From the NCBI RefSeq assembly GCF_001704615.3, contig NZ_CP029396.2:248001-312000 (forward strand): 64,000 bases of DNA, written 5' to 3'. Positions 15,966-24,723 of the stretch are shown here, in pieces. The DNA comes from Acinetobacter defluvii. Lineage in GTDB: Bacteria > Pseudomonadota > Gammaproteobacteria > Pseudomonadales > Moraxellaceae. The notes under the pieces were generated by a model, which had not been told where the DNA came from, ran no database searches, and saw nothing but the letters and a program-made list of their open reading frames with translations. A program made the translations under genes and the position numbers. Numbering within the stretch: position 1 is the first letter of the stretch; each line of letters starts with the position of its first letter.

Positions 15966-16686
15966 TTAAATTATCCAAACGATAGCCTACGCCTCGTACA
16001 TTAATAAGCATATGATTTAAGCCATGTTCTTCAAGTTTTTTTCTTAATTTACTCACATGACTATCAACAGTTCTTTCTAAAGCATTACCATCTGGCATGC
16101 AATAACTCATCAACTCTCCTCTAGTAAACACCTTATGTGGTTGTGCTATCATGAGCATTAAAATTTTATACTCTGTTAAAGTTAAGTTCAGCTTTGGTGA
16201 TGATGAACTTAAATTAATAAATACACTATGAGTATCCGTTTGAATTTCAATATTTTTATAATGCAAATTCTTATTTTTTGCTTGCTGGTTTTGTTGGCTG
16301 CGTCTTAATACAGCATATACTCTTGCTACGACTTCATTAGGATTAAAAGGTTTTACCACAAAATCATCAGCGCCCATTCGGAGTGCCATAACTTTATCAA
16401 TATCTTGATCAAGTGCGGTTAACATGATGACTGGGGTATCATTAGTTTGTCGAATTTTTTTAAGAACATCCCATCCATTTATTTCTGGTAATTTAATATC
16501 TAACAATAATAAATCAATAGGTTGAGACGAATGGAGCTCTATAGCTTGTCTACCGTTCATAGCACGTATGACACGCATCCCTTCTTTTTTTAGATACTGT
16601 TCAATAATATCACCAATATCATATTCATCCTCAACAACAAGAATTAGTTTGTCACGGCAATCAAATGAGAATGAACTATCAAACAT
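15955..16686 (-). CDS. adeR: AdeR-like response regulator
   Basis: OmpR/PhoB-class regulator of 243 residues from the ATG at 16686. This start (MFDSSFSFDCRDKLILVVEDE) corresponds to the start of known AdeR; a longer frame to 16776 adds 30 unrelated residues. The receiver domain has acidic VVEDEYD, phosphorylation site LLLDIKLPE and KPFNPNE with the conserved Lys. The C-terminal winged helix includes LTLTEYKILMLMIAQPHKVFTRGEL and the RTVDSHVSKLRKKL recognition helix. It should activate the divergent adeABC-like operon through the repeat at 16738-16758. Confidence 0.88.
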   Translation of the reverse strand: MFDSSFSFDCRDKLILVVEDEYDIGDIIEQYLKKEGMRVIRAMNGRQAIELHSSQPIDLLLLDIKLPEINGWDVLKKIRQTNDTPVIMLTALDQDIDKVMALRMGADDFVVKPFNPNEVVARVYAVLRRSQQNQQAKNKNLHYKNIEIQTDTHSVFINLSSSSPKLNLTLTEYKILMLMIAQPHKVFTRGELMSYCMPDGNALERTVDSHVSKLRKKLEEHGLNHMLINVRGVGYRLDNLNEK

Positions 16687-16737
16687 AAAATAATCCTTTA
16701 CTAAGAACTTATTTATTTTATCGATATTTTTTTTATT

Positions 16738-16758
16738 CTCCACACTTTTTCCATAGTT
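16738..16758. promoter_or_regulatory. Candidate AdeR operator (imperfect direct repeat)
   Basis: CTCCACACTT (16738-16747) is followed after 1 bp by TTCCATAGTT (16749-16758), matching at 7 of 10 positions. In the complementary strand the first repeat reads AAGTGTGGAG, which is what I recall of the 10-bp repeat bound by AdeR between adeR and adeA of A. baumannii. It lies in the divergent intergenic region. Confidence 0.6.
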
Positions 16759-16824
16759 TATCAACGATAAATACACAAATATTAAAAATAATGTAAATAT
16801 CTAAAACTGTATGAGTTTTTCCAT

Positions 16825-18012
16825 ATGAAGAAGCCTCTGTTACTTCCACTTTTTTTATCTATTGGCCTTATCTTACAAGGCTGTGGCTCTGAAGAAGCAG
16901 CTCAGACTGAAACACCTTCGGCAAAAGTAAGTGTATTAAATGTTCAACCACAAACAGTAAACTTCAGTGAAAATCTTCCAGCTCGTGTACATGCATTCCG
17001 AGTAGCAGAAATTCGCCCTCAGGTTGGTGGAATAATTCAAAAAGTACTATTCAAACAAGGCAGTGAAGTAAAAGCTGGGCAACCCTTATACAAGATTAAT
17101 TCAGAAGTCTTTCAAGCTGATGTTGCAACAAATCAAGCTGCATTGAAAAAAGCGGAATCAGAAGTTAGTCGATTAAAGACCCAACTTGAGCGTTATCAAG
17201 AGTTGTTACCTAGTAATGCTATTAGTAAACAAGAATTTAGTAATGCACAGGCCCAATATCATCAAGCTCTAGCTGATGTTTCACAAATGAAAGCCAGCCT
17301 GACACGCCAAAATATTAATTTACAATATGCAACCGTGAGAGCACCTATTTCAGGACGTATTGGTCAGTCTTTTGTCACTGAAGGTGCATTAGTTGGGCAA
17401 GGAGATGCTAATGCTTTAGCAGTGGTTCAGCAAATTGACAAAGTATATGTGGATGTAAAACAATCTATTACAGCTTATGAAAAACTACAAGCTGCTTTAC
17501 AAGCAGGTAAATTATCCGCAAATGCTGATCACAACGTCCAAATTTTAAATAATCAAGATCAACCTTATAACGTTACCGCAAGACTATTATTTGAAGATAT
17601 TAATGTTGACCCTGAAACTGGCGACGTAACTATGCGTATTGAAGTTGACAATAAAAATCGTCAGCTTTTACCAGGGATGTACGTTCGAGTGAAGATGAGT
17701 CGTTCTTCCGTTCCTAATGCCTTACTAATTCCAGAACAAGCGATTCAATATGACAACAGTGGACATTCACAAGTTTATATTGTGAATAGCAAAGGAATGG
17801 CTGAGTTACGCAAAATCGAATTAGGTCAACAACATGATCAATTTTACACAGTCAATCAAGGCTTAAATTCAGGTGACCGTATTGTTGTCGAGGGTATTGA
17901 CCGGATCCAGCCAAATCAAAAACTTGAAATCACTACATGGAAAGTATCAGGACCTAAAAATACGTTTCCAAACGCAGAAGTCAAAGCCTCTACAACAAAA
18001 GGAGGTGAATGA
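16825..18012 (+). CDS. adeA: AdeA-like periplasmic adaptor (membrane fusion protein)
   Basis: 395 residues. A lipoprotein signal peptide ends in ILQGCGS (lipobox, about residues 15-21). The adaptor contains the lipoyl halves (ARVHAFRVAEIRPQVGGII and YATVRAPISGRIGQSFV) around an alpha-helical hairpin (about residues 95-155). The beta-barrel with LLPGMYVRVKM and a membrane-proximal domain follow. The protein closely resembles AdeA, including the LPLFLSIGLILQGC leader. It links the RND pump to the outer-membrane channel. The stop overlaps the adeB-like start by 4 nt. Confidence 0.88.
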   Translation: MKKPLLLPLFLSIGLILQGCGSEEAAQTETPSAKVSVLNVQPQTVNFSENLPARVHAFRVAEIRPQVGGIIQKVLFKQGSEVKAGQPLYKINSEVFQADVATNQAALKKAESEVSRLKTQLERYQELLPSNAISKQEFSNAQAQYHQALADVSQMKASLTRQNINLQYATVRAPISGRIGQSFVTEGALVGQGDANALAVVQQIDKVYVDVKQSITAYEKLQAALQAGKLSANADHNVQILNNQDQPYNVTARLLFEDINVDPETGDVTMRIEVDNKNRQLLPGMYVRVKMSRSSVPNALLIPEQAIQYDNSGHSQVYIVNSKGMAELRKIELGQQHDQFYTVNQGLNSGDRIVVEGIDRIQPNQKLEITTWKVSGPKNTFPNAEVKASTTKGGE

Positions 18013-21000
18013 TTATGTCTCAATTCTTCATCCGCCGCCCTATATTTGCATGGGTGATTGCGATTTTTATTATTCTCTTTGGATTACTCAGTATTCCTAA
18101 ATTACCTATTGCCCGTTTTCCAAGTGTTGCTCCACCACAAGTGGTTATTACAGCCGTTTATCCTGGTGCAACGCCAAAAGCAATTAACGATAGCGTAGTA
18201 ACGTTAATTGAACGGGAAATGTCAGGCGTAAAAAACTTACTTTATTATAGTGCAACAACAGATACATCAGGTTTAGCACAAATTACTGCGACCTTTAAGC
18301 CTGGTACAGATGTAGATATGGCTCAGGTAAATGTACAAAATAAGATTAAAACTGTTGAAGCCCGCCTGCCGCAGACTGTACGCCAACAAGGTTTGTTAGT
18401 CGAAGCATCTTCTTCAGGCTTTTTAATGTTGGTCAGTCTGAGTTCACCTAATGGACAACATTCTGAAGTCGATTTAAGTGATTATTTAGTTAGGAATGCT
18501 GTTGAAGAATTAAAACGTGTTGAAGGCGTAGGTAAAGTTCAATCGTTTGGTTCAGAAAAGGCTATGAGAATATGGGTTGATCCAAATAAATTGGTGTCCT
18601 ATGGCTTATCTATTAGTGATGTAAATAATGCTATACGTAGTAATAATGTTGAAATTGCACCCGGTCGATTAGGTGATGTACCCGCTGAAAAAGGACAACT
18701 CATTAGTATTCCCCTATCAGCACAGGGCCAACTTAAAAATATTGATGAGTTCAAGAATATAAGTTTAAAAAGTAAAGTAAGTGGTAGTTCAATAAAACTA
18801 TCAGATGTTGCTAAAGTTGAAATGGGTTCACAAGCCTATAGTTTTGCTATTTTGAAAAATGGTAAACCTGCTACTGCAGCAGCAATCCAGCTCAGCCCTG
18901 GTGCTAATGCAGTAAAAACCGCTGATGGTGTTAAAGCTAAGGTTGAGGAACTAAAACAGAATTTACCAGAAGGTATGCAACTAGATATACCTTATGACAC
19001 CGCTCCATTTGTCAAAATCTCAATTGAAAAGGTAATTCATACATTACTTGAAGCCATGGTTCTGGTTTTTATCGTGATGTATATATTTTTACATAATGTT
19101 CGATATACATTAATTCCAGCGATTGTAGCACCTATTGCTTTACTTGGTACATTTACAGTGATGTTATTGATGGGCTATTCCATCAACGTACTAACTATGT
19201 TTGGTATGGTGCTTGCCATCGGAATTATTGTCGATGATGCCATTGTCGTCGTAGAAAATGTTGAACGAATCATGGCAACAGAAGGCCTCTCACCTAAAGA
19301 GGCTACCTCTAAAGCCATGAAAGAAATTACTAGTCCTATTATTGGGATAACACTAGTACTTGCAGCCGTATTTTTACCTATGGCATTTGCAAGCGGCTCT
19401 GTAGGGATCATCTATCGTCAATTTACAGTGACGATGTCTGTATCCATTTTATTTTCCGCTTTGCTAGCTTTAGTGTTAACTCCCGCACTTTGTGCCACCA
19501 TTTTAAAACCGATCAATGGTCATCATCAAAAGAAAGGGTTCTTTGCATGGTTTGACCGTAGTTTTGATAAAGTGACTAAAAAATATGAAGTCATTTTGCT
19601 CAAAATCGTTAAACACACTATTCCAATGATGATTGCCTTTGTTGTCATTACGGTTGTTACTTTTGCTGGTATGAAATATTGGCCTACAGCATTTATGCCA
19701 GAAGAAGACCAAGGTTGGTTTTTAACAACATTCCAACTTCCATCAGATGCAACACGTGAAAGAACCCAGAATATTGTGAAAGAGTTTGAAGGACATCTAA
19801 ATCAAAAACCTGATGTGCAAAACAATATTTCCGTTCTTGGCTGGGGTTTTGGCGGTTCTGGACAAAACGTTGGGGTTTCATTCTCAACACTAAAAGATTT
19901 TGAAGAAAGAAAAATGCCTGCCTCTGAATATGTCAATTCACTTAACGCAGCTATGGCAAAAAGCAATGAAGGTAGCGTTATGTCTATATTGCCTCCGCCA
20001 ATTGACGAGTTGGGTACATATTCAGGTTTTAGTCTACGGTTACAAGACAAAGCCAACTTAGGTATGCCTGCTCTTATAGCAGCTAAAGAGCAGCTGATTG
20101 AAATGGCTTCTAAAAATCCAAAGCTCTATATGGTTTGGGCTGAAGGTTTACCTGAAGGCAATCGTGTGAGCTTGAAAATCGATCGTGAAAAGCTTAATGC
20201 TCTTGGTGTTAATTTTGCTGATGTATCAGACATTATTTCAACCTCTATGGGGTCAATGTATATCAATGATTTCCCGAACCAAGGTCGTATGCAACAAGTG
20301 ATTGTTCAAGTCGATGCAAAATCACGTATGCAGTTGGAAGATATTCTTAATCTCAAAGTAACAGGTTCAAGTGGCCAATTGGTTTCGTTATCAGAAGTTG
20401 TGACACCACAATGGAATAAAGCACCACAACAATATAATCGCTATAACGGACGTCCATCTTTAAGTATTGCCGGTATTCCAAACTTTGGGACATCATCTGG
20501 TGATGCCATGCGTGAAATGGAGCAAATGATGGCCAAACTTCCTAAAGGAATTGGCTATGAATGGACTGGTATCTCTCTACAAGAAAAACAATCAGAATCA
20601 CAGATGGCATTTTTATTGGGCCTATCTATGCTGGTGATCTTTCTTGTACTCGCTGCCCTTTATGAAAGTTGGTCGATTCCACTATCAGTTATCTTAGTTA
20701 TTCCATTGGGTATTTTTGGTGCTGTGATTGCAATTATGACGAGAGGCATGATGAATGATGTGTTCTTCAAGATTGGACTCATCACAATCATTGGTTTATC
20801 GGCCAAGAACGCTATTTTGATTGTTGAATTTGCCAAGATGCTTAAAGAAGAAGGTATGACTTTAGTTGAAGCTACCGTTCAGGCTGCAAAACTTCGTTTA
20901 CGTCCAATTCTCATGACATCTCTTGCCTTTACATGTGGTGTTGTTCCTTTAGTCATCGCATCAGGAGCGAGCTCTGAAACACAACATGCATTAGGTACTG

Positions 21001-21122
21001 GGGTATTTGGCGGCATGATTTCAGCAACAATTCTCGCAATTTTCTTTGTTCCAGTATTTTTCATCTTCGTACTGGGAGCAGTTGAAAAACTCATTTCTTC
21101 AAAGAAAAAAACGACCCCTTAA
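18009..21122 (+). CDS. adeB: AdeB-like RND multidrug efflux pump
   Basis: 1037 residues, the normal HAE1/RND length, with 12 predicted membrane spans in two halves. It begins MSQFFIRRPIFAWVIAIFIILF (second codon pair from 18009). The TM4 proton-relay motif GIIVDDAIVVVENVER (about residue 405) carries the paired Asp residues, and the TM10 relay Lys lies in ITIIGLSAKNAILIVEFAK. The large periplasmic loops hold the drug pockets. It would export aminoglycosides, tetracyclines, tigecycline and other drugs if it behaves like AdeB; the spectrum is inferred. A strong hairpin follows before the channel gene. Confidence 0.9.
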   Translation: MIMSQFFIRRPIFAWVIAIFIILFGLLSIPKLPIARFPSVAPPQVVITAVYPGATPKAINDSVVTLIEREMSGVKNLLYYSATTDTSGLAQITATFKPGTDVDMAQVNVQNKIKTVEARLPQTVRQQGLLVEASSSGFLMLVSLSSPNGQHSEVDLSDYLVRNAVEELKRVEGVGKVQSFGSEKAMRIWVDPNKLVSYGLSISDVNNAIRSNNVEIAPGRLGDVPAEKGQLISIPLSAQGQLKNIDEFKNISLKSKVSGSSIKLSDVAKVEMGSQAYSFAILKNGKPATAAAIQLSPGANAVKTADGVKAKVEELKQNLPEGMQLDIPYDTAPFVKISIEKVIHTLLEAMVLVFIVMYIFLHNVRYTLIPAIVAPIALLGTFTVMLLMGYSINVLTMFGMVLAIGIIVDDAIVVVENVERIMATEGLSPKEATSKAMKEITSPIIGITLVLAAVFLPMAFASGSVGIIYRQFTVTMSVSILFSALLALVLTPALCATILKPINGHHQKKGFFAWFDRSFDKVTKKYEVILLKIVKHTIPMMIAFVVITVVTFAGMKYWPTAFMPEEDQGWFLTTFQLPSDATRERTQNIVKEFEGHLNQKPDVQNNISVLGWGFGGSGQNVGVSFSTLKDFEERKMPASEYVNSLNAAMAKSNEGSVMSILPPPIDELGTYSGFSLRLQDKANLGMPALIAAKEQLIEMASKNPKLYMVWAEGLPEGNRVSLKIDREKLNALGVNFADVSDIISTSMGSMYINDFPNQGRMQQVIVQVDAKSRMQLEDILNLKVTGSSGQLVSLSEVVTPQWNKAPQQYNRYNGRPSLSIAGIPNFGTSSGDAMREMEQMMAKLPKGIGYEWTGISLQEKQSESQMAFLLGLSMLVIFLVLAALYESWSIPLSVILVIPLGIFGAVIAIMTRGMMNDVFFKIGLITIIGLSAKNAILIVEFAKMLKEEGMTLVEATVQAAKLRLRPILMTSLAFTCGVVPLVIASGASSETQHALGTGVFGGMISATILAIFFVPVFFIFVLGAVEKLISSKKKTTP

Positions 21123-21127
21123 GTTAA

Positions 21128-21165
21128 AAGAGCCAAAAGAAACATAAATGTTTCTTTTGGCTCTT
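21128..21165 (+). terminator. Long hairpin between adeB-like and adeC-like genes
   Basis: AGAGCCAAAAGAAACAT pairs with ATGTTTCTTTTGGCTCT over 17 bp, followed by a T-rich stretch. It could partially terminate transcription and lower expression of the outer-membrane channel relative to the pump. Confidence 0.55.
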
Positions 21166-21201
21166 CTTCGATATTACTGCTTTTACTATTTGGAGAAAAT
21201 C

Positions 21202-22599
21202 ATGCTTAAAATGCCAGTTCATTTAACACGAGGATTACTTGTTTCTTCCCTTTCCATTGCATTAACTGCTTGTATCAATATGCAGGCATCACAACCTGTA
21301 CAGAAGTCGAATATTCCACAAAATTTTTCACAAACATCTACGGGAACATCGATTGCGGAAAATGGTTATAAAACTTTCTTTTCTGATCCTAAGTTACTAC
21401 AAGTAATTGAAATTTCAATCGACAATAATCGTGATTTACGTACTGCCGCCTTAAATATTCAACGTGCCCAACAACAATATCAAATTAGCAAAAATGATCA
21501 GCTGCCCACAATTGGAGCAACTGGTAGTGCAGTTCGACAAGTCGAATCCTCTATTAATCCTAATAACCCATATTCGACTTTTCAAGTTGGCTTGGGTGTA
21601 ACCGCTTATGAATTAGATTTCTGGGGACGAGTCCAAAGTTTAAAAGATGCCGCTTTAAATAATTACTTTGCGACACAAAGTGCTAGAGATGCTACTCAAA
21701 TTAGTTTAATAAGCCAAGTCACCCAAGCATGGTTAAATTATGCTTTTGCAAAAGATAATTTAAATCTTGCGGAGCAGACATTAAAAGCACAAATTGATTC
21801 GTACAATCTCAATAAAAAGCGTTTTGATGTAGGTATTGATAGCGAGGTTCCATTACGACAAGCTCAAATTTCTGTCGAAACAGCACGAAATGATGTGGCT
21901 AACTATAAAACTCAAATGGTACAAGCACACAACTTACTGAATCTTTTAGCTGGACAAACTATTCCACAAGATTTACTTCCAAATCAAAGAATTAAAAGTA
22001 TTACAAAGGAAACAGCTTTCACAACTGGCCTGCCCAGTAATTTACTTAATAATCGTCCTGATTTAAAAGCAGCTGAATTTCAACTTAGAGCAGCGGGTGC
22101 AAATATCGGTGCAGCAAAAGCACGACTATTCCCAACAATTAGCTTGTCTGGATCCGCAGGTTATGCTTCAACAGAGTTAAATGATTTATTTAAATCTGGA
22201 GGTTTTTCTTGGTCAGTTGGTCCAAGTATTGACCTTCCTATTTTTGATTGGGGAACCCGTAAAGCTAATATTAAAATCTCTCAGACAGAACAGCAAATTG
22301 CACTTGCTAACTATGAGAAATCGATACAGTCAGCTTTTCGTGAAGTTAATGATGCACTTGCCGCTCATGCACATATCGAAGATCGTTTAGCAGCCCAGCG
22401 TCGTTTGGTCATTGCAACAGATGCAACATATAAACTATCCAGTGCTCGTTTTAGAGCAGGTATTGATAGTTATTTAACGGTATTAGATTCGCAACGCTCT
22501 TCTTATGCAGCACAACAAGGACTACTTATCCTCGAACAAATAAAACTAAATAATCAAATCGAACTTTATAAGTCGTTAGGTGGAGGAATTGCGAGTTGA
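21202..22599 (+). CDS. adeC: AdeC-like outer-membrane channel (OprM/NodT family)
   Basis: 465 residues from the ATG at 21202, which has a GGAG ribosome-binding site; a frame open to 21148 lacks one. A lipoprotein signal (LLVSSLSIALTAC) is followed by two outer-membrane-efflux repeats, with TAYELDFWGRVQS and SWSVGPSIDLPIFDWGTR marking the two beta-strand regions. It forms the trimeric exit duct for the AdeAB-like pump. The last codons (from about 22589) and the stop coincide with inverted IS30 leader sequence, so the original C-terminus has been replaced by a few IS-encoded residues. The family's conserved LYKSLGGG is still present, so function may be kept. Confidence 0.85.
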   Translation: MLKMPVHLTRGLLVSSLSIALTACINMQASQPVQKSNIPQNFSQTSTGTSIAENGYKTFFSDPKLLQVIEISIDNNRDLRTAALNIQRAQQQYQISKNDQLPTIGATGSAVRQVESSINPNNPYSTFQVGLGVTAYELDFWGRVQSLKDAALNNYFATQSARDATQISLISQVTQAWLNYAFAKDNLNLAEQTLKAQIDSYNLNKKRFDVGIDSEVPLRQAQISVETARNDVANYKTQMVQAHNLLNLLAGQTIPQDLLPNQRIKSITKETAFTTGLPSNLLNNRPDLKAAEFQLRAAGANIGAAKARLFPTISLSGSAGYASTELNDLFKSGGFSWSVGPSIDLPIFDWGTRKANIKISQTEQQIALANYEKSIQSAFREVNDALAAHAHIEDRLAAQRRLVIATDATYKLSSARFRAGIDSYLTVLDSQRSSYAAQQGLLILEQIKLNNQIELYKSLGGGIAS

Positions 22600-22677
22600 A
22601 AAAGTCTAATGATTCTATGAATACACCTAACTTTTTCAACTGACTACAAATGTGTTGCACTTGGGATTTGAATCTGC
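22589..22677 (-). mobile_element. IS30 left-end remnant, inverted
   Basis: The roughly 89 bp are the reverse complement of the left end and leader hairpin of the IS30 at 13808-13897, ending in TTTGAATCTGC. The transposase and right end are missing. Together with the complete IS30 it brackets the adeRS/adeABC-like block in inverted orientation. Confidence 0.82.
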
Positions 22678-22827
22678 GAGATAAAAAAACAGCCATCTGT
22701 TGACAAGGTTTTTACAGGAAAACTTGGCAACAGATATAAATAAACCCAAAGAGCATATTATCACTCAAGATGGTAAGGCTGTTTAGCATCAAATAATTGT
22801 GAATAGACCATCTATGTAGGTTTAATA
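22678..22827 (+). promoter_or_regulatory. Intergenic region with nested inverted repeats before the MFS gene
   Basis: An inner pair ATCTGTTG/CAACAGAT (about 22695-22735) lies inside an outer pair AACAGCC/GGCTGTT (22688-22694 and 22777-22783). This could be the promoter/operator of the efflux gene at 22828 or the scar of a lost element. No regulator gene is adjacent. Confidence 0.35.
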
Positions 22828-24342
22828 ATGAAAGCTTCCAATCTTGATCCGAAACGCTGGTGGATATTGCTCGCTGTCGTGCTTGCATTTCTGCCGATTG
22901 TGATTGATATGACTGTACTGCATGTTGCGGTTCCCTCATTAACCCAATCGCTGAGTGCCACAAGCAACCAAGTCTTATGGATTATTGATATTTATCCATT
23001 ACTTATGGCTGGACTTTTAGTTCCGATGGGAACTTTGGCTGATCGTGTCGGCAATCGTAAGATTCTGCTGATTGGCTTGGTTATATTTGGAATTGCCTCA
23101 GTCCTTGCGGCATTTTCCCAAACGGCTTCTATGCTGATTGCCGCACGTGCTTTATTAGCATTAGGCGGTGCCATGATTATGCCCTGTGTATTGGGTATTA
23201 TTCGCAGAACCTTCGAAGACAGTCGCGAACGTGCCATTGCGCTGGGTATTTGGGGCACAATCGGATCAGCCGGTGCCGCCATTGGACCGCTCATTGGTGG
23301 GGGATTGTTAGAATATTTCTGGTGGGGTTCAGTTTTCCTGATTAACGTCCCAATCATGCTGGTTGTCGCACCAATGTGCTATTTCTTATTGTCCCGAAAA
23401 GAAGCTATAACCCCTGGACATTGGGCATTTGGTCAAGCGCTATTGCTGATTGTCGGTTTGATTTCGTTTGTATATGCACTAAAAGCAGGCTTAGGCGGTA
23501 AACAGTCGTTGTTGATTGTCTTGCCTTTGGTCGTTTTATCTATCGGCTTATTAACCATATTTGTACGCAAACAGCTGAATTCTCCTCAGCCGATGCTAGA
23601 TCTTTCGCTATTTTCACGTCCTGCTATTTTAGCCGGCATTATTATGGCAATGGTTGCTGCAGGCGCTTTGGCAGGGGTTGAGTTAACTTTGGCAATGGAG
23701 CTGCAATATGTCATTCGTTTAACACCGCTGCAAGCCGGTCTTTTTATGGTTCCGATTATGGTTGCGGCCGCTATTGGCGGGCCTATTGCTGGTTTTTTAT
23801 CCAATAAATTTGGACTCCGTCTGGTTGCGACCATGTCATTAATATTGGCAGCAATTGCGTTGGTCAGTTTGAGTTATTCAGATTTTCATCATCCGGGAAT
23901 CATCGTTCCCTTTATTTTAGCTTCGATTGGATTAACACTGAGTATTGGTTTAACAGCTTCATCCATTGCGATCATGGGCTCAGTACCTGCAGAAAAGGGC
24001 GGTGCGGCAGGTTCACTTGAAAGTACAGGTTATGAACTGGGTACAGGACTAGGTATTACTTTATTTGGTGTTTTCATGGCCTATATATTTGGCAGTCATC
24101 TTCAAGTGCCGTCAGATTTAACTGCTGTTTTAGCAGAAAAAGCCAGACTATCGATTGGTGATACCTATTTAGTAGCGAGCCAATTACCTACAGAGCAAGG
24201 AGTTGCATTGATTAATGCAGGTAAAATAGCCTTCAGTTCAGCTCATGTGAATTTATTATCAACAGCAGGTATTATCATCGGCATACTCTCCATTGTGGTA
24301 TTTTTTATGCTAGCTAAATATCGAGATGAGAATTCATTGTGA
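22828..24342 (+). CDS. MFS drug exporter, DHA2 (SmvA/QacA-like) family
   Basis: 504 residues with about 14 membrane spans, the DHA2 topology. VVIDMTVLHVAVPSL in helix 1 is the typical 'D-x-T-V/I-x-n-V-A-l-P' signature of drug:H+ antiporters; ALADRVGNRK-like TLADRVGNRKILL is motif A, and GPLIGGGLLEYFWWGSVFLINVP is motif C. Overall resemblance is to SmvA/QacA transporters that export methyl viologen and quaternary-ammonium biocides; the substrate here is inferred. A TCS kinase fragment follows on the other strand, suggesting this locus came from a chromosomal region beside a two-component system. Confidence 0.85.
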   Translation: MKASNLDPKRWWILLAVVLAFLPIVIDMTVLHVAVPSLTQSLSATSNQVLWIIDIYPLLMAGLLVPMGTLADRVGNRKILLIGLVIFGIASVLAAFSQTASMLIAARALLALGGAMIMPCVLGIIRRTFEDSRERAIALGIWGTIGSAGAAIGPLIGGGLLEYFWWGSVFLINVPIMLVVAPMCYFLLSRKEAITPGHWAFGQALLLIVGLISFVYALKAGLGGKQSLLIVLPLVVLSIGLLTIFVRKQLNSPQPMLDLSLFSRPAILAGIIMAMVAAGALAGVELTLAMELQYVIRLTPLQAGLFMVPIMVAAAIGGPIAGFLSNKFGLRLVATMSLILAAIALVSLSYSDFHHPGIIVPFILASIGLTLSIGLTASSIAIMGSVPAEKGGAAGSLESTGYELGTGLGITLFGVFMAYIFGSHLQVPSDLTAVLAEKARLSIGDTYLVASQLPTEQGVALINAGKIAFSSAHVNLLSTAGIIIGILSIVVFFMLAKYRDENSL

Positions 24343-24373
24343 TGAAATTTATTTGAGGATCATCAAACAGAAT

Positions 24374-24442
24374 TGTTAAGTTCAGACATCAAGTTATCTT
24401 ATATTTATCGCTTAAATGAAGCCTATTGATCTGAACTTAACA
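24374..24442. terminator. Hairpin between the MFS gene and the kinase fragment
   Basis: TGTTAAGTTCAGA pairs with TCTGAACTTAACA across a 43-nt loop. It lies between two convergent genes and may act as a bidirectional terminator, although the loop is long and the T-tract poor. Confidence 0.4.
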
Positions 24443-24444
24443 CA

Positions 24445-24723
24445 TTATAAATGAGTTGATGTCTTACGATTCAGTTGAATAGTAAAACAGCTGCCACCTA
24501 AGTTTTTGGATTTAGAATAATAAATATGACCTTGATGTGCTTCAATAATTGCATCAATCACTGCCAAGCCTAATCCAGTACCGCCATCTAGACGTGATCT
24601 AGAGTCTTCCAGACGATAGAAGGGTTTGAACAGGTGTTTAAGATGCGATTCATCAATACCTGGACCTTCATCTTCAAACGTCAATACCCAATGTTCTACT
24701 GTGGTTACAGATATAATATTTAT
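24445..24723 (-). pseudogene. Sensor histidine kinase, C-terminal fragment
   Basis: About 92 residues of a kinase ATPase domain remain. LTFEDEGPGIDESHLKHLFKPFYRLEDSRSR is the G1 region, GGTGLGLAVIDAIIEAHQG the G2 box, and FTIQLNRK the C-terminal strand. It resembles the AdeS-like kinase at 14886 but is clearly a different gene. Everything upstream was removed by the IS6-family copy that starts at 24724. It cannot signal on its own. Confidence 0.82.
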
